From: Hydractinia symbiolongicarpus
Lineage: Eukaryota; Cnidaria; Hydrozoa; Anthoathecata; Hydractiniidae
Reading direction: 5' to 3'
DNA length: 64,000 nucleotides
Assembly (NCBI RefSeq): GCF_029227915.1
Contig: NC_079882.1
Location: 15,326,501 to 15,390,500, forward strand
Shown: one piece after another, positions 1-14,546 of the stretch
Position numbering within the stretch: position 1 is the first letter of the stretch
How the letters are laid out: every line of letters begins with the position of its first letter
Made by a program: the position numbers and the translations under genes
The notes under the pieces: generated by a model
What the model was told of the DNA's origin: nothing
Seen by the model: only the letters and a program-made list of their open reading frames with translations
The model's database searches: none

Positions 1-3000
1 TATTAGACTGCAAAATGCCATATTACAGCCTTTATAGGACTGTGCACGTAGGTAAGACTGTTCTAATGCAACGGCGCTAATGAAAAAGATTTGGGACGTT
101 GTAGCGCATTGAGACTGGAAGGACTAGGACAATGGTGACCTGCGCAGACCGGTGAAACCACGTGATTAACGTGTGAGGCCTTTATTAGACTGCAAAGGGC
201 CATATTACAGCCTTTATAGGACTGTGCACGTAGTTAAGAGTGTCTTAAGGCAACGGCGCTAATGAAAACAACTTGAGACGTTGTATCACATTGAGACTGG
301 AAGGAATAGTCCAATGGTAACCCGCGCAGGCAGATGGAACCACGTGATTTACGTGTGAGGCCTTTATTAGACTGCAAAAGGACATATTACAGCCTTTATA
401 GGACTGTGCACGTAGTTAAGAGTGTTGTAAAGCAACGGCGCTAATGAAAACGACTTGGGACGTTGTAGCGCATTGAGACTGGAACAACAAGTCCAATGGT
501 AACCTGCACAGGCAGATGGAACCACGTGATTTACGATTGAGGCCTTTATTAGACTTCAAAAGGCCAAATTACAGCCTTTATAGGACTGTGCACGTAGTTA
601 AGAGTGTTCTAAGGCAACTTCGCCAATGAAAACGACTTGGGACGTTGTAGCGCATTGAGACTGGAAAGACTAGGTCAATGGTAACCTGTACAGACAGGTG
701 AAACCACGTGATTTACGTGTGAAGCCTTTATTAGACTGCAAAATGCCATATTACAGCCTTTATAGGACTGTGCACGTAGGTAAGAGTGTTCTAATGCAAC
801 GGCGCTAATGAAAACGACTTGGGACGTTGTAGTATATTGAGACTGGAAGGACTAGACCAATGGTAACCTGCGCAGGCAGGTGAAACCACGTGATTTACGT
901 GTGAGGCTTTTATTAGACTGCAAAAGGCCATAATACAGCCTTTATAGGACTGTGCACGTAGTTAAGAGTGTTGTAAAGCTACGGTGCTAATGAAAACGAC
1001 TTGGGACGTTGTAGTATATTGAGACTGGAAGGACTAGACCAATGGTAACCTGCGCAGGCAGGTGAAACCACGTGATTTACGTGTGAGGCTTTTATTAGAC
1101 TGCAAAAGGCCATATTACAGCCTTTATAGGACTGTGCACGTAGTTAAGAGTGTGGTAAAGCTACGGTGCTAATGAAAACGACTTGGGACGTTGTAGTACA
1201 TTGAGACTGGAAGGACTAGACCAATGGTAACCTGCGCAGTCAGGTGAAACCACGTGATTTACGTGTGAAGCCTTTATTAGACTGCAAAATGCCATATTAC
1301 AGCCTTCATGGGACTGTGCAGGTAGTTAAGAGTGTGGTAAAGCTACGGTGCTAATGAAAACGACTTGGGACGTTGTAGTACATTGAGACTGGAAGGACTA
1401 GACCAATGGTAACCTGCGCAGACAGGTGAAACCACGTGATTTACGTGTGAAGCCTTTATTAGACTGCAAAATGCCATATTACAGCCTTCATGGGACTGTG
1501 CAGGTAGTTAAGAGTGTTCTTAGGCCACGCGCTAAGGAAAACCACTTGGGAAGTTGTAGCGCATTGAGACTGGAAGGACTAGGACAATGGTGACCTGCGC
1601 AGACCGGTGAAACCACGTGATTAACGTGTGAGGCCTTTATTAGACTGCAAAGGGCCATATTACAGCCTTTATAGAACTGTGCACGTAATTAAGAGTGTCT
1701 TAAGGCAACGGCGCTAATGAAAACAACTTGAAACGTTGTATCACATTGAGACTGGAAGGAATAGTCCAATGGTAACCCGCGCAGGCAGATGGAACCACGT
1801 GATTTACGTGTGAGGCGTTTATTAGACTGCAAAAGGACATATTACAGCCTTTATAGGACTTTGCACGTAGTTAAGAGTGTTGTAAAGCAACGGCGCTAAT
1901 GAAAACGACTTGGGACGTTGTAGCGCATTGAGACTGGAACGACAAGTCCAATGGTAACCTGCACAGGCAGATGAAACCACGTGATTTACGAGTGAGGCCT
2001 TTATTAGACTTCAAAAGGCCAAATTACAGCCTTTATAGGACTGTGCACGTAGTTAAGAGTGTTGTAAGGCAACAGCGATAATGAAAACAACTTGGGACGT
2101 TGTAGCGCATTGAGACTGGAAGGAATAGTCCAATGGTAACCTGCGCAGACCGGTGAAACCACGTGATTACGTGTGAGGCCTTTATTAGACTGCAAAAGGC
2201 CATATTACAGCTTTTATAGGACTGTGCACGTAGTTAAAAGTGTTGTAAAGCAACAGTGCTAATGAAAACGACTTGGGAGGTTGTAGCGCATTGAGACTGG
2301 AACGACAAGTCCAATGGCAACCTGCACAGGCAGATGGAACCACGTGATTTACGTGTGAGGCCTTTATTAGACTGCAAAACGCCAAATTACAGTCTTTATA
2401 GGACTGTGCACGTACTTAAGAGTGTTGTAAGGCAACGGCGCCAATAAAAACGACTTGGGACGTTGTAGCGCATTGAGACTGGAAGGTCTAGGCCAATGGT
2501 GACCTGCGCAGACCGGTGAAACCACGTGATTAACGTGTGAGGCCTTTATTAGACTGCAAAGGGCCATATTACAGCCTTTATAGGACTGTGCACGTAGTTA
2601 AGAGTGTCTTAAGGCAACGGCGCTAATGAAAACCACTTGGGACGTGGTAGCGAATTGAGACTGGAACGACAAGTCCAATGGTAACCTGCACAGGCAGATG
2701 GAACCACGTGATTTACGAGTGAGGCCTTTATTAGACTTCAAAAGGCTAAATTACAGCCTTTATAGGACTGTGCACGTAGTTAAGAGTGTTGTAAAGCTAC
2801 GGTGCTAATGAAAACGACTTGGGACGTTGTAGTACATTGAGACTGGAAGGACTAGACTAATGGTAACCTGCGCAGGCAGGTGAAACCACGTGATTTACGT
2901 GTGAGGCCTTTATTAGACTGCAAAAGGCCAAATTACAGTGTTTATAGGACTGTGCACGTACTTAAGAGTGTTGTAAGGCAACGGCGCTAATGAAAACGAC

Positions 3001-3536
3001 TTGGGATGTTGTAACGCATTGAGACTGGAAGGACTAGGTCAATGGTAACCTACGCAGACAGGTGAAACCACGTGATTTACGTGTGAGGCCTTTATTAGAC
3101 TGCAAAAGGCCCTATTACAGCCTTTATAGGACTGTGCAGGTAGTTAAGAGTGTTCTTAGGCCACGCGCTAAGGAAAACCACTTGGGAAGTTGTAGCGCAT
3201 TGAGACTGGAAGGACTAGGACAATGGTGACCTGCGCAGACCGGTGAAACCACGTGATTTACGTGTGAGGCCTTTATTAGACTGCAAAAGGACATAATACA
3301 GCCTTTATAGGACTGTGCACGTAGTTAAGAGTGTTGTAAAGCAACGGCGCTAATGAAAACGACTTGGGACGTTGTAGCGCATTGAGACTGGAACAACAAG
3401 TCCAATGGTAACCTGCACAGGCAGATGGAACCACGTGATTTACGAGTGAGGGCTTTATTACACTTCAAAAGGCCAAATTACAGCCTTTATAGGACTGTGC
3501 ACGTAGTTAAAAGTGTTCTAAGGCAACTTCGCCAAT

Positions 3537-6384
3537 GAAAACGACTTGGGACGTTGTAGCGCATTGAGACTGGATGGACTAGGTCAATGGTAACCTGCAC
3601 AGACAGGTGAAACCACGTGATTTACGTGTGAAGCCTTTATTAGACTGCAAAATGCCATATTACAGCCTTTATAGGACTGTGCACGTAGGTAAGACTGTTC
3701 TAATGCAACGACGCTAATGAAAAAGATTTGGGACGTTGTAATGCATTTAGACTGGAAGGACTAGGCCAATGGTAACCTGCGCAGACAGGTGAAACCACGT
3801 GATTTACGTGTGAGGCTTTTATTAGACTGCAAAACGCCATATTACAGCCTTTATAGGACTGTGCACGTAGTTAAGAGTGTTGTAAAGCTACGGTGCTAAT
3901 GAAAACGACTTGGGACGTTGTAGTATATTGAAACTGGAAGGACTAGACCAATGGTAACCTGTGCAGGCAGGTGAAACCACGTGATTTACGTGTGAAGCCT
4001 TTATTAGACTGCAAAAGGCCAAAGTACAGTCTTTATAGGACTGTGCACGTACTTAAGAGTGTTGTAAGGCAACGGCGCTAATGAAAACGACTTGGGACGT
4101 TGTAGCGCATTAAGACTGGAAGGACTAGGTCAATGGTAACCTACGCAGACAGCTGAAACCACGTGATTTAAGTGTGAGGCCTTTATTAGACTGCAAAAGG
4201 CCCTATTACAGCCTTTATAGGACTGTGCAGGTAGTTAAGAGTGTTCTTAGGCCACGCGCTAAGGAAAACCACTTGGGAAGTTGTAGCGCATTGAGACTGG
4301 AAGGACTAGGACAATGGTAACCTGCGCAGACCGGTGAAACCACGTGATTAACGTGTGAGGCCTTTATTAGACTGCAAATGGCCATATTACAGCCTTTATA
4401 GGACTGTGCACGTAGTTAAGAGTGTCTTAAGGCAACGGCGCTAATGACAACAACTTGAGACGTTGTATCACATTGAGACTGGAAGGAATAGTCCAATGGT
4501 AACCCGCGCAGGCAGATGGAACCACGTGATTTACGTGTGAGGCCTTTATTAGACTGCAAAAGGACATATTACAGCCTTTATAGGACTGTGCACGTAGTTA
4601 AGAGTGTTGTAAATAACGGCGCTAATGAAAACGACTTGGGACGTTGTAGCGCATTGAGAATGGAACAACAAGTCCAATGGTAACCTGCACAGGCAGATGG
4701 AACCACGTGATTTACGAGTGAGGCCTTTATTAGACTTCAAAAGGCCAAATTACAGCCTTTATAGGACTGTGCACGTAGTTAAGAGTGTTCTAAGGCAACT
4801 TCGCCAATGAAAACGACTTGGGACGTTGTAGCGCATTGAGACTGGTAGGACTAGGTCAATGGTAACCTGTACAGACAGGTGAAACCACGTGATTTACGTG
4901 TGAAGCCTTTATTAGACTGCAAAATGCCGTATTACAGCCTTTATAGGACTGTGCACGTAGGTAAGAGTGTTCTAATGCAACGGCGCTAATGAAAAAGATT
5001 TGGGACGTTGTAATGCATTTAGACTGGAAGGACTAGGCCAATGGTAACCTTCGCAGACAGGTGAAACCACGTGATTTACGTGTGAGGCTTTTATTAGACT
5101 GCAAAATGCCATATTACAGCCTTTATAGGACTGTGCACGTAGTTAAGAGTGTTGTAAAGCTACGGTGCTAATGAAAACGACTTGGGACGTTGTAGTATAT
5201 TGAGACTGGAAGGACTAGACCAATGGTAACCTGCGCAGGCAGGTGAAACCACGTGATTTACGTGTGAGGCCTTTATTAGACTGCAAAAGGCCAAAGTACA
5301 GTCTTTATAGGACTGTGCACGTACTTAAGAGTGTTGTAAGGCAACGGCGCTAAGGAAATCCACTTGGGAAGTTGTAGCGCATTGAGACTGGAAGGACTAG
5401 GACAATGGTGACCTGCGCAGACCGGTGAAACCACGTGATTAACGTGTGAGGCCTTTATTAGACTGCAAAGGGCCATATTACAGCCTTTATAGGACTGTGC
5501 ACGTAGTTAAGAGTGTCTTAAGGCAACGGCGCTAATGAAAACAACTTGAGACGTTGTATCACATTGAGACTGGAAGGAATAGTCCAATGGTAACCCGCGC
5601 AGGCAGATGGAACCACGTGATATACGTGTGAGGCCTTTATTAGACTGCAAAAGGACATATTACAGCCTTTATAGGACTGTGCACGTAGTTAAGAGTGTTG
5701 TAAAGCAACGGCGCTAATGAAAACGACTTGGGACGTTGTAGCGCATTGAGACTGGAACAACAAGTCCAATGGTAACCTGCACAGGCAGATGGAACCACGT
5801 GATTTACGAGTGAGGCCTTTATTAGACTTCAAAAGGCCAAATTACAGCCTTTATAGGACTGTGCACGTAGTTAAGAGTGTTCTAAGGCAACTTTGCCAAT
5901 GAAAACGACTTGGGACGTTGTAGCGCATTGAGACTGGAAGGACTAGGTCAATGGTAACCTGTACAGACAGGTGAAACCACGTGATTTACGTGTGAAGCCT
6001 TTATTAGACTGCAAAATGCCATATTACAGCCTTTATAGGACTGTGCACGTAGGTAAGAGTGTTCTAATGCAACGGCGCTAATGAAAAAGATTTGGGACGT
6101 TGTAATGCATTTAGACTGGAAGGACTAGGCCAATGGTAACCTGCGCAGACAGGTGAAACCACGTGATTTACGTGTGAGGCTTTTATTAGACTGCAAAAGG
6201 CCATATTACAGCCTTTATAGGACTGTGCACGTAGTTAAGAGTGTGGTAAAGCTACGGTGCTAATGAAAACGACTTGGGACGTTGTAGTACATTGAGACTG
6301 GAAGGACTAGACCAATGGTAACCTGCGCAGACAGGTGAAACCACGTGATTTACGTGTGAAGCCTTTATTAGACTGCAAAATACC
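3537..6384 (+). repeat. Multi-monomer satellite block, copy A
   Basis: This stretch matches 7901-10748 at an offset of 4364 bp, and its part from about 4008 matches 11099-13475 as well. Diagnostic shared variants include gactggatggactagg (3569 and 7933), ccaaagtacag (about 4019, 8383 and 11110) and the short form gtaaataacgg (about 4609, 8972 and 11700). Copy A lacks changes shared by the other two, such as gcaatttgcc and gacatggg, so it is the outgroup of the three. Boundaries were judged by eye. Confidence 0.75.
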
Positions 6385-7900
6385 ATATTACAGCCTTCAT
6401 GGGACTGTGCAGGCAGTTAAGAGTGTTCTTAGGCCACGCGCTAAGGAAAACCACTTGGGAAGTTGTAGCGCATTGAGACTGGAAGGACTAGGACAATGGT
6501 GACCTGCGCAGACCGGTGATACCACGTGATTAACGTGTGAGGCCTTTATTAGACTGCAAAGGGCCATATTACAGCCTTTATAGAACTGTGCACGTAGTTA
6601 AGAGTGTCTTAAGGCAACGGCGCTAATGAAAACAACTTGAGACGTTGTATCACATTGAGACTGGAAGGAATAGTCCAATGGTAACCCGCACAGGCAGATG
6701 GAACCACGTGATTTACGTGTGAGGCCTTTATTAGACTGCAAAAGGACATATTACAGCCTTTATAGGACTTTGCACGTAGTTAAGAGTGTTGTAAAGCAAC
6801 GGCGCTAATGAAAACGACTTGGGACGTTGTAGCGCATTGAGACTGGAACGACAAGTCCAATGGTAACCTGCACAGGCAGATGGAACCACGTGATTTACGA
6901 GTGAGGCCTTTATTAGACTTCAAAAGGCCAAATTACAGCCTTTATAGGACTGTGCACGTAGTTAAGAGTGTTTTAAGGCAACTTCGCCAATGAAAACGAC
7001 TTGGGACGTTGTAGCGCATTGAGACTGGAAGGACAAGGTCAATGGTAACCTGCACAGACAGGTGAAACCACGTGATTTACGTGTGAAACCTTTATTAGAC
7101 TGCGAAATGCCATATTACAGCCTTTATAGGACTGTGCACGTAGGTAAGAGTGTTCTAATGCAACGGTGCTAATGAAAAAGATTTGGGACGTTGTAATGCA
7201 TTTAGACTGGAAGGACTAGGCCAATGGTAACCTGCGCAGACAGGTGAAACCACGTGATTTACGTGTGAGGCCTTTATTAGACTGCAAAAGGCCATATTAC
7301 AGCCTTTATAGGACTGTGCACGTGGTTAAGAGTGTTGTAAGGCAACAGCGATAATGAAAACAACTTGGGACGTTGTAGCGCATTGAGACTGGAAGGAATA
7401 GTCCAATGGTAACCTGCGCAGACCGGTGAAACCACGTGATTACGTGTGAGGCCTTTATTAGACTGCAAAAGGCCATATTACAGCTTTTATAGGACTGTGC
7501 ACGTAGTTAAGAGTGTTTTAAGGCAACTTCGCCAATGAAAACGACTTGGGACGTTGTAGCGCATTTAGACTGGAAGGACAAGGTCAATGGTAACCTGCAC
7601 AGACAGGTGAAACCACGTGATTTACGTGTGAAACCTTTATTAGACTGCAAAATGCCATATTACAGCCTTTATAGGACTGTGCACGTAGGTAAGAGTGTTC
7701 TAATGCAACGGTGCTAATGAAAAAGATTTGGGACGTTGTAATGCATTTAGACTGGAAGGACTAGGCCAATGGTAGCCTGCGCAGACAGGTGAAACCACGT
7801 GATTTACGTGTGAAACCTTTATTAGACTGCAAAATGCCATATTACAGCCTTTATAGGACTGTGCACGTAGGTAAGAGTGTTCTAATGCAACGGTGCTAAT

Positions 7901-10748
7901 GAAAACGACTTGGGACATTGTAGCGCATTGAGACTGGATGGACTAGGTCAATGGTAACCTGCACAGACAGGTGAAACCACGTGATTTACGTGTGAAGCCT
8001 TTATTAGACTGCAAAATGCCATATTACAGCCTTTATAGGACTGTGCACGTAGGTAAGACTGTTCTAATGCAACGGCGCTAATGAAAAAGATTTGGGACGT
8101 TGTAATGCATTTAGACTGGAAGGACTAGGCCAATGGTAACCTGCGCAGACAGGTGAAACCACGTGATTTACGTGTGAGGCTTTTATTAGACTGCAAAACG
8201 CCATATTACAGCCTTTATAGGACTGTGCACGTAGTTAAGAGTGTTGTAAAGCTACGGTGCTAATGAAAACGACTTGGGACGTTGTAGTATATTGAAACTG
8301 GAAGGACTAGACCAATGGTAACCTGCGCAGGCAGGTGAAACCACGTGATTTACGTGTGAGGCCTTTATTAGACTGCAAAAGACCAAAGTACAGTCTTTAT
8401 AGGACTGTGCACGTACTTAAGAGTGTTGTAAGGCAACGGCGCTAATGAAAACGACTTGGGACGTTGTAGCGCATTGAGACTGGAAGGACTAGGTCAATGG
8501 TAACCTACGCAGACAGGTGAAACCACGTGATTTACGTGTGAGGCCTTTATTAGACTGCAAAAGGCCCTATTACAGCCTTTATAGGACTGTGCAGGTAGTT
8601 AAGAGTGTTCTTAGGCCACGCGCTAAGGAAAACCACTTGGGAAGTTGTAGCGCATTGAGACTGGAAGGACTAGGACAATGGTGACCTGCGCAGACCGGTG
8701 AAACCACGTGATTAACGTGTGAGCCCTTTATTAGACTGCAAAGGGCCATATTACAGCCTTTATAGGACTGTGCACGTAGTTAAGAGTGTCTTAAGGCAAC
8801 GGCGCTAATGAAAACAACTTGAGACGTTGTATCACATTGAGACTGGAAGGAATAGTCCAATGGTAACCCGCGCAGGCAGATGGAACCACGTGATTTACGT
8901 GTGAGGCCTTTATTAGACTGCAAAAGGACATATTACAGCCTTTATAGGACTGTGCACGTAGTTAAGAGTGTTGTAAATAACGGCGCTAATGAAAACGACT
9001 TGGGACGTTGTAGCGCATTGAGACTGGAACAACAAGTCCAATGGTAACCTGCACAGGCAGATGGAACCACGTGATTTACGAGTGAGGCCTTTATTAGACT
9101 TCAAAAGGCCAAATTACAGCCTTTATAGGACTGTGCACGTAGTTAAGAGTGTTCTAAGGCAACTTCGCCAATGAAAACGACTTGGGACGTTGTAGCGCAT
9201 TGAGACTGGAAGGACTAGGTCAATGGTAACCTGTACAGACAGGTGAAACCACGTGATTTACGTGTGAAGCCTTTATTAGACTGCAAAATGCCGTATTACA
9301 GCCTTTATAGGACTGTGCACGTAGGTAAGAGTGTTCTAATGCAACGGCGCTAATGAAAAAGATTTGGGACGTTGTAATGCATTTAGACTGGAAGGACTAG
9401 GCCAATGGTAACCTTCGCAGACAGGTGAAACCACGTGATTTACGTGTGAGGCTTTTATTAGACTACAAAAGGCCATATTACAGCCTTTATAGGACTGTGC
9501 ACGTAGTTAAGAGTGTTGTAAAGCTACGGTGCTAATGAAAACGACTTGGGACGTTGTAGTATATTGAGACTGGAAGGACTAGACCAATGGTAACCTGCGC
9601 AGGCAGGTGAAACCACGTGATTTACGTGTGAGGCCTTTATTAGACTGCAAAAGGCCAAAGTACAGTCTTTATAGGACTGTGCACGTACTTAAGAGTGTTG
9701 TAAGGCAACGGCGCTAAGGTAATCCACTTGGGAAGTTGTAGCGCATTGAGACTGGAAGGACTAGGACAATGGTGACCTGCGCAGACCGGTGAAACCACGT
9801 GATTAACGTGTGAGGCCTTTATTAGACTGCAAAGGGCCATATTACAGCCTTTATAGGACTGTGCACGTAGTTAAGAGTGTCTTAAGGCAACGGCGCTAAT
9901 GAAAACAACTTGAGACGTTGTATCACATTGAGACTGGAAGGAATAGTCCAATGGTAACCCGCGCAGGCAGATGGAACCACGTGATATACGTGTGAGGCCT
10001 TTATTAGACTGCAAAAGGACATATTACAGCCTTTATAGGACTGTGCACGTAGTTAAGAGTGTTGTAAAGCAACGGCGCTAATGAAAACGACTTGGGACGT
10101 TGTAGCGCATTGAGACTGGAACAACAAGTCCAATGGTAACCTGCACAGGCAGATGGAACCACGTGATTTACGAGTGAGGCCTTTATTAGACTTCAAAAGG
10201 CCAAATTACAGCCTTTATAGGACTGTGCACGTAGTTAAGAGTGTTCTAAGGCAATTTGCCAATGAAAACGACATGGGACGTTGTAGCGCATTGAGACTGG
10301 AAGGACTAGGTCAATGGTAACCTGTACAGACAGGTGAAACCACGTGATTTACGTGTGAAGCCTTTATTAGACTGCAAAATGCCATATTACAGCCTTTATA
10401 GGACTGTGCACGTAGGTAAGAGTGTTCTAATGCAACGGCGCTAATGAAAAAGATTTGGGACGTTGTAATGCATTTAGACTGGAAGGACTAGGCCAATGGT
10501 AACCTGCGCAGACAGGTGAAACCACGTGATTTACGTGTGAGGCTTTTATTAGACTGCAAAAGGCCATATTACAGCCTTTATAGGACTGTGCACGTAATTA
10601 AGAGTGTGGTAAAGCTACGGTGCTAATGAAAACGACTTGGGACGTTGTAGTACATTGAGACTGGAAGGACTAGACCAATGGTAACCTGCGCAGACAGGTG
10701 AAACCACGTGATTTACGTGTGAAGCCTTTATTAGACTGCAAAATGCCA
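7901..10748 (+). repeat. Multi-monomer satellite block, copy B
   Basis: It matches copy A at an offset of 4364 bp, and from about 8372 it matches copy C at an offset of 2727 bp. It shares private variants with copy C, including gcaatttgcc (near 10252 and 12977) and gacatggg (near 10269 and 12997). B and C therefore separated after A. Downstream of 10748 the sequence switches to a stretch found also at about 7475-7840 (offset 3273). Confidence 0.75.
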
Positions 10749-11098
10749 TATAACAGCTTTTATAGGACTGTGCACGTAGTTAAGAGTGTTTTAAGGCAAC
10801 TTCGCCAATGAAAACGACTTGGGACGTTGTAGCGCATTTAGACTGGAAGGACAAGGTCAATGGTAACCTGCACAGACAGGTGAAACCACGTGATTTACGT
10901 GTGAAACCTTTATTAGACTGCAAAATGCCATATTACAGCCTTTATAGGACTGTGCACGTAGGTAAGAGTGTTCTAATGCAACGGTGCTAATGAAAAAGAT
11001 TTGGGACGTTGTAATGCATTTAAACTGGAAGGACTAGGCCAATGGTAGCCTGCGCAGACAGGTGAAACCACGTGATTTACGTGTGAAACCTTTATTAG

Positions 11099-13475
11099 AC
11101 TGCAAAAGGCCAAAGTACAGTCTTTATAGGACTGTGCACGTACTTAAGAGTGTTGTAAGGCAACGGCGCTAATGAAAACGACTTGGGACGTTGTAGCGCA
11201 TTGAGACTGGAAGGACTAGGTCAATGGTAACCTACGCAGACAGGTGAAACCACGTGATTTACGTGTGAGGCCTTTATTAGACTGCAAAAGGCCCTATTAC
11301 AGCCTTTATAGGACTGTGCAGGTAGTTAAGAGTGTTCTTAGGCCACGCGCTAAGGAAAACCACTTGGGAAGTTGTAGCGCATTGAGACTGGAAGGACTAG
11401 GACAATGGTGACCAGCGCAGACCGGTGAAACCACGTGATTAACGTGTGAGCCCTTTATTAGACTGCAAAGGGCCATATTACAGCCTTTATAGGACTGTGC
11501 ACGTAGTTAAGAGTGTCTTAAGGCAACGGCGCTAATGAAAACAACTTGAGACGTTGTATCACATTGAGACTGGAAGGAATAGTCCAATGGTAACCCGCGC
11601 AGGCAGATGGAACCACGTGATTTACGTGTGAGGCCTTTATTAGACTGCAAAAGGACATATTACAGCCTTTATAGGACTGTGCACGTAGTTAAGAGTGTTG
11701 TAAATAACGGCGCTAATGAAAACGACTTGGGACGTTGTAGCGCATTGAGACTGGAACAACAAGTCCAATGGTAACCTGCACAGGCAGATGGAACCACGTG
11801 ATTTACGAGTGAGGCCTTTATTAGACTTCAAAAGGCCAAATTACAGCCTTTATAGGACTGTGCACGTAGTTAAGAGTGTTCTAAGGCAACTTCGCCAATA
11901 AAACGACTTGGGACGTTGTAGCGCATTGAGACTGGAAGGACTAGGTCAATGGTAACCTGTACAGACAGGTGAAACCACGTGATTTACGTGTGAAGCCTTT
12001 ATTAGACTGCAAAATGCCGTATTACAGCCTTTATAGGACTGTGCACGTAGGTAAGAGTGTTCTAATGCAACGGCGCTAATGAAAAAGATTTGGGACGTTG
12101 TAATGCATTTAGACTGGAAGGACTAGGCCAATGGTAACCTTCGCAGACAGGTGAAACCACGTGATTTACGTGTGAGGCTTTTATTAGACTGCAAAAGGCC
12201 ATATTACAGCCTTTATAGGACTGTGCACGTAGTTAAGAGTGTTGTAAAGCTACGGTGCTAATGAAAACGACTTGGGACGTTGTAGTATATTGAGACTGGA
12301 AGGACTAGACCAATGGTAACCTGCGCAGGCAGGTGAAACCACGTGATTTACGTGTGAGGCCTTTATTAGACTGCAAAAGGCCAAAGTACAGTCTTTATAG
12401 GACTGTGCACGTACTTAAGAGTGTTGTAAGGCAACGGCGCTAAGGTAATCCACTTGGGAAGTTGTAGCGCATTGAGACTGGAAGGACTAGGACAATGGTG
12501 ACCTGCGCAGACCGGTGAAACCACGTGATTAACGTGTGAGGCCTTTATTAGACTGCAAAGGGCCATATTACAGCCTTTATAGGACTGTGCACGTAGTTAA
12601 GAGTGTCTTAAGGCAACGGCGCTAATGAAAACAACTTGAGACGTTGTATCACATTGAGACTGGAAGGAATAGTCCAATGGTAACCCGCGCAGGCAGATGG
12701 AACCACGTGATATACGTGTGAGGCCTTTATTAGACTGCAAAAGGACATATTACAGCCTTTATAGGACTGTGCACGTAGTTAAGAGTGTTGTAAAGCAACG
12801 GCGCTAATGAAAACGACTTGGGACGTTGTAGCGCATTGAGACTGGAACAACAAGTCCAATGGTAACCTGCACAGGCAGATGGAACCACGTGATTTACGAG
12901 TGAGGCCTTTATTAGACTTCAAAAGGCCAAATTACAGCCTTTATAGGACTGTGCACGTAGTTAAGAGTGTTCTAAGGCAATTTGCCAATAAAAACGACAT
13001 GGGACGTTGTAGCGCATTGAGACTGGAAGGACTAGGTCAATGGTAACCTGTACAGACAGGTGAAACCACGTGATTTACGTGTGAAGCCTTTATTAGACTG
13101 CAAAATGCCATATTACAGCCTTTATAGGACTGTGCACGTAGGTAAGAGTGTTCTAATGCAACGGCGCTAATGAAAAAGATTTGGGACGTTGTAATGCATT
13201 TAGACTGGAAGGACTAGGCCAATGGTAACCTGCGCAGACAGGTGAAACCACGTGATTTACGTGTGAGGCTTTTATTAGACTGCAAAAGGCCATATTACAG
13301 CCTTTATAGGACTGTGCACGTAATTAAGAGTGTGGTAAAGCTACGGTGCTAATGAAAACGACTTGGGACGTTGTAGTACATTGAGACTGGAAGGACTAGA
13401 CCAATGGTAACCTGCGCAGACAGGTGAAACCACGTGATTTACGTGTGAAGCCTTTATTAGACTGCAAAATGCCAT
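11099..13475 (+). repeat. Multi-monomer satellite block, copy C
   Basis: This is the third copy of the block, about 13 monomers, 2727 bp downstream of copy B. It diverges from B at about 13476, where it reads ccttcatggg, a variant also seen near 1485 and 6391. It carries a few private changes, such as gccaataaaac near 11896. Confidence 0.75.
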
Positions 13476-14546
13476 ATTACAGCCTTCATGGGACTGTGCA
13501 GGTAGTTAAGAGTGTTCTTAGGCCACGCGCTAAGGAAAACCACTTGGGAAGTTGTAGCGCATTGAGACTGGAAGGACTAGGACAATGGTGACCTGTACAG
13601 ACAGGTGAAACCACGTGATTTACGTGTGAAGCCTTTATTAGACTGCAAAATGCCATATTACAGCCTTTATAGGACTGTGCACGTAGGTAAGAGTGTTCTA
13701 ATGCAACGGCGCTAATGAAAAAGATTTGGGACGTTGTAATGCATTTAGACTGGAAGGACTTGGCCAATGGTAACCTGCGCAGACAGGTGAAACCACGTGA
13801 TTTACGTGTGAGGCCTTTATTAGACTGCAAAAGGCCATATTACAGCCTTTATAGGACTGTGCACGTAGTTAAGAGTGTTGTAAGGCAACAGCGATAATGA
13901 AAACAACTTGGGACGTTGTAGCGCATTGAGACTGGAAGGAATAGTCCAATGGTAACCTGCGCAGACCGGTGAAACCACGTGATTACGTGTGAGGCCTTTA
14001 TTAGACTGCAAAAGGCCATATTACAGCTTTTATAGGACTGTGCACGTAGTTAAGAGTGTTTTAAGGCAACTTCGCCAATGAAAACGACTTGGGACGTTGT
14101 AGCGCATTGAGACTGGAAGGACAAGGTCAATGGTAACCTGCACAGACAGGTGAAACCACGTGATTTACGTGTGAAACCTTTATTAGACTGCAAAATGCCA
14201 TATTACAGCCTTTATAGGACTGTGCACGTAGGTAAGAGTGTTCTAATGCAACGGTGCTAATGAAAAAGATTTGGGACGTTGTAATGCATTTAGACTGGAA
14301 GGACTAGGCCAATGGTAACCTGTGCAGACAGGTGAAACCACGTGATTTACGTGTGAAACCTTTATTAGACTGCAAAATGCCATATTACAGCCTTTATAGG
14401 ACTGTGCACGTAGGTAAGAGTGTTCTAATGCAACGGTGCTAATGAAAAAGATTTGGGACGTTGTAATGCATTTAGACTGGAAGGACTAGGCCAATGGTAA
14501 CCTGCGCAGACAGGTGAAACCACGTGATTTACGTGTGAGGCCTTTA

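Noticed and set aside
7535-7717. Plus-strand 60-codon frames at 7535 and 10808 with identical products
   Set aside because: They are identical because the two stretches are copies of the same satellite block (offset 3273), not because of coding constraint.
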